In this document: piece by piece, positions 63,406 through 64,000 of the stretch
Layout of the letters: each line of letters opens with the position of its first letter
How positions within the stretch are numbered: the first letter of the stretch is position 1
Assembly: GCA_963849635.1 (NCBI GenBank)
Contig: CAWKIA010000018.1
Span: forward strand, 744,001 to 808,000
Length of the DNA: 64,000 nt
Reading direction: 5' to 3'
From: CAVRUD01 sp963849635
GTDB lineage: Bacteria; Chloroflexota; Chloroflexia; Thermomicrobiales; UBA6265
Translations under genes and position numbers: made by a program
Notes under the pieces: generated by a model
Told to the model about the DNA's origin: nothing
What the model saw: the letters and a program-made list of their open reading frames with translations, nothing else
The model's database searches: none

Positions 63406-64000
63406 CTATGGAGTTGGTCCTGGCTCGCCGGCTGGAACTACCGGCGGATTCGGTGAGGTCGCGTTGCGGAGGCTGACATCACCGCCGTCGCCGCCCTGGC
63501 CATTCCCGGTGGTGCTGGGTCCGCCGTTGCCGGCAACGCCCGCCACACCGCCGATTCCGCCCGTCGCGCTACCGGTCGAGACGGTGCCGCCAATGCCACC
63601 GACCGCCACACCGGCGACGGCATTGCCACTTTCGGCGCTACCGCCGAGACCACCGGTGTTCTCGACCGACTGTGTCACGCCGCCGGTCGTGTTGCCCAGA
63701 GTAGCCGGCCCACCGGTCACGGCCCCCGCGATCGCATCGCCACCAATCGAGTCGCCGGTCGACGCGGGACCGCCGGTCGACGCGAGGGCGGAACTTGGGC
63801 CGCTCCCAACCGAGCCGGCGGCATCTCCGCTCGTTGCGCTGGTCGTGGCCGATCCGCCCCCGGTCACGATCGAGATTGTTGCTCCACAGGTGGCGGGTGC
63901 GCCCGAGCCAGTGCCGGCATCGCCGGCCACTGCCGGGCAGCCCGTGGTGGTCGCGGTCGCGTCACCGCCTAGAGCGGGTTCGGTCGTCGCGGGCCCGGCC
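63406..64000 (-). CDS. C-terminal part of a Gly/Thr/Ser-rich surface-type protein, cut by the window edge
   Basis: At least 197 residues, open to the right edge of the window. The sequence is a run of GG-x(2-4)-G/A/S-T motifs, e.g. TGGPASTGDSIGGDAIAGAV, TGGPATLGNTTGGVTQSVEN and GGIGGTVSTGSATGGIGGVA, ending NATSPNPPVVPAGEPGPTP. Strong Gly repetition with two Cys suggests an extracellular, elastic or wall-linked protein. No domain known to me. The N-terminus and any signal peptide lie beyond 64000. Confidence 0.7.
   Translation of the reverse strand, partial: AGPATTEPALGGDATATTTGCPAVAGDAGTGSGAPATCGATISIVTGGGSATTSATSGDAAGSVGSGPSSALASTGGPASTGDSIGGDAIAGAVTGGPATLGNTTGGVTQSVENTGGLGGSAESGNAVAGVAVGGIGGTVSTGSATGGIGGVAGVAGNGGPSTTGNGQGGDGGDVSLRNATSPNPPVVPAGEPGPTP

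Overview
The window is GC-rich bacterial DNA with dense coding on both strands, frequent GTG and TTG starts and purine-rich ribosome sites. The gene set resembles Thermomicrobia/Sphaerobacter-type Chloroflexota: TreY/TreZ trehalose synthesis, DUF990-type ABC-2 exporters, Tat-exported proteins of the DxRxFDxLxR type, LPxTG-like surface proteins and PrkA-DUF444-SpoVR. That placement is inference from gene content; no marker gene for it lies in the window.

Layout. 1-6.0 kb: a likely argH tail, an acetyltransferase, then treY-treZ. 6.0-9.0 kb (minus): a Uma2-type protein and a molybdenum hydroxylase large subunit. 9.3-12.5 kb: two ABC-2 permeases, their ATPase and a zinc-ribbon protein in one operon. 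12.6-15.0 kb: a large ATPase-LuxR regulator, followed by a dead IS5-like transposase. 16.3-18.6 kb: two adjacent Tat-exported, Cys- and Thr-rich proteins; a third relative lies at 29.8-31.0 kb. 18.7-35.5 kb: housekeeping and accessory metabolism (a kinase-fold protein, class III aminotransferase, FAD/BFD oxidoreductase, AI-2E-family permease, peroxiredoxin, NadA, two DUF4389 repeats, Gfo/Idh/MocA and TIM-barrel sugar enzymes). 35.6-42.6 kb: a membrane Ser/Thr kinase, a sulfite-oxidase-like enzyme, FumC, an ADP-ribosylglycohydrolase and an M14 peptidase. 43.0-45.6 kb: a tandem cold-shock protein and a zinc-type binding protein. 46.3-49.3 kb: a surface protein with a 1.27-kb Pro/Thr/Glu tandem repeat. 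49.5-54.05 kb: a small decayed genomic island in the 3' end of tRNA-Lys(TTT). 54.2-60.3 kb: a DUF92 protein and the PrkA-DUF444-SpoVR operon. 60.8-64.0 kb: an LPSTG surface protein and the end of a Gly-rich protein.

Three things stand out. (1) A BCP-like peroxiredoxin (25840-26319, minus) is open on both sides of a single in-frame TGA lying exactly at the peroxidatic cysteine, with a short hairpin just downstream: a selenoprotein candidate. (2) The island at 49.5-54.05 kb has an integrase beside an intact tRNA-Lys and a 47-nt degraded copy of the tRNA 3' half at its far end. (3) Three Tat-exported proteins share a Cys-rich module, a Thr-rich linker and exchangeable C-terminal modules.

About 16 genes carry single-base frameshifts, many at short G or C runs, while their protein sequence continues intact in the next frame. 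This looks more like uncorrected sequencing error than wholesale pseudogenisation. For those genes I give the extent of the reconstructed gene.
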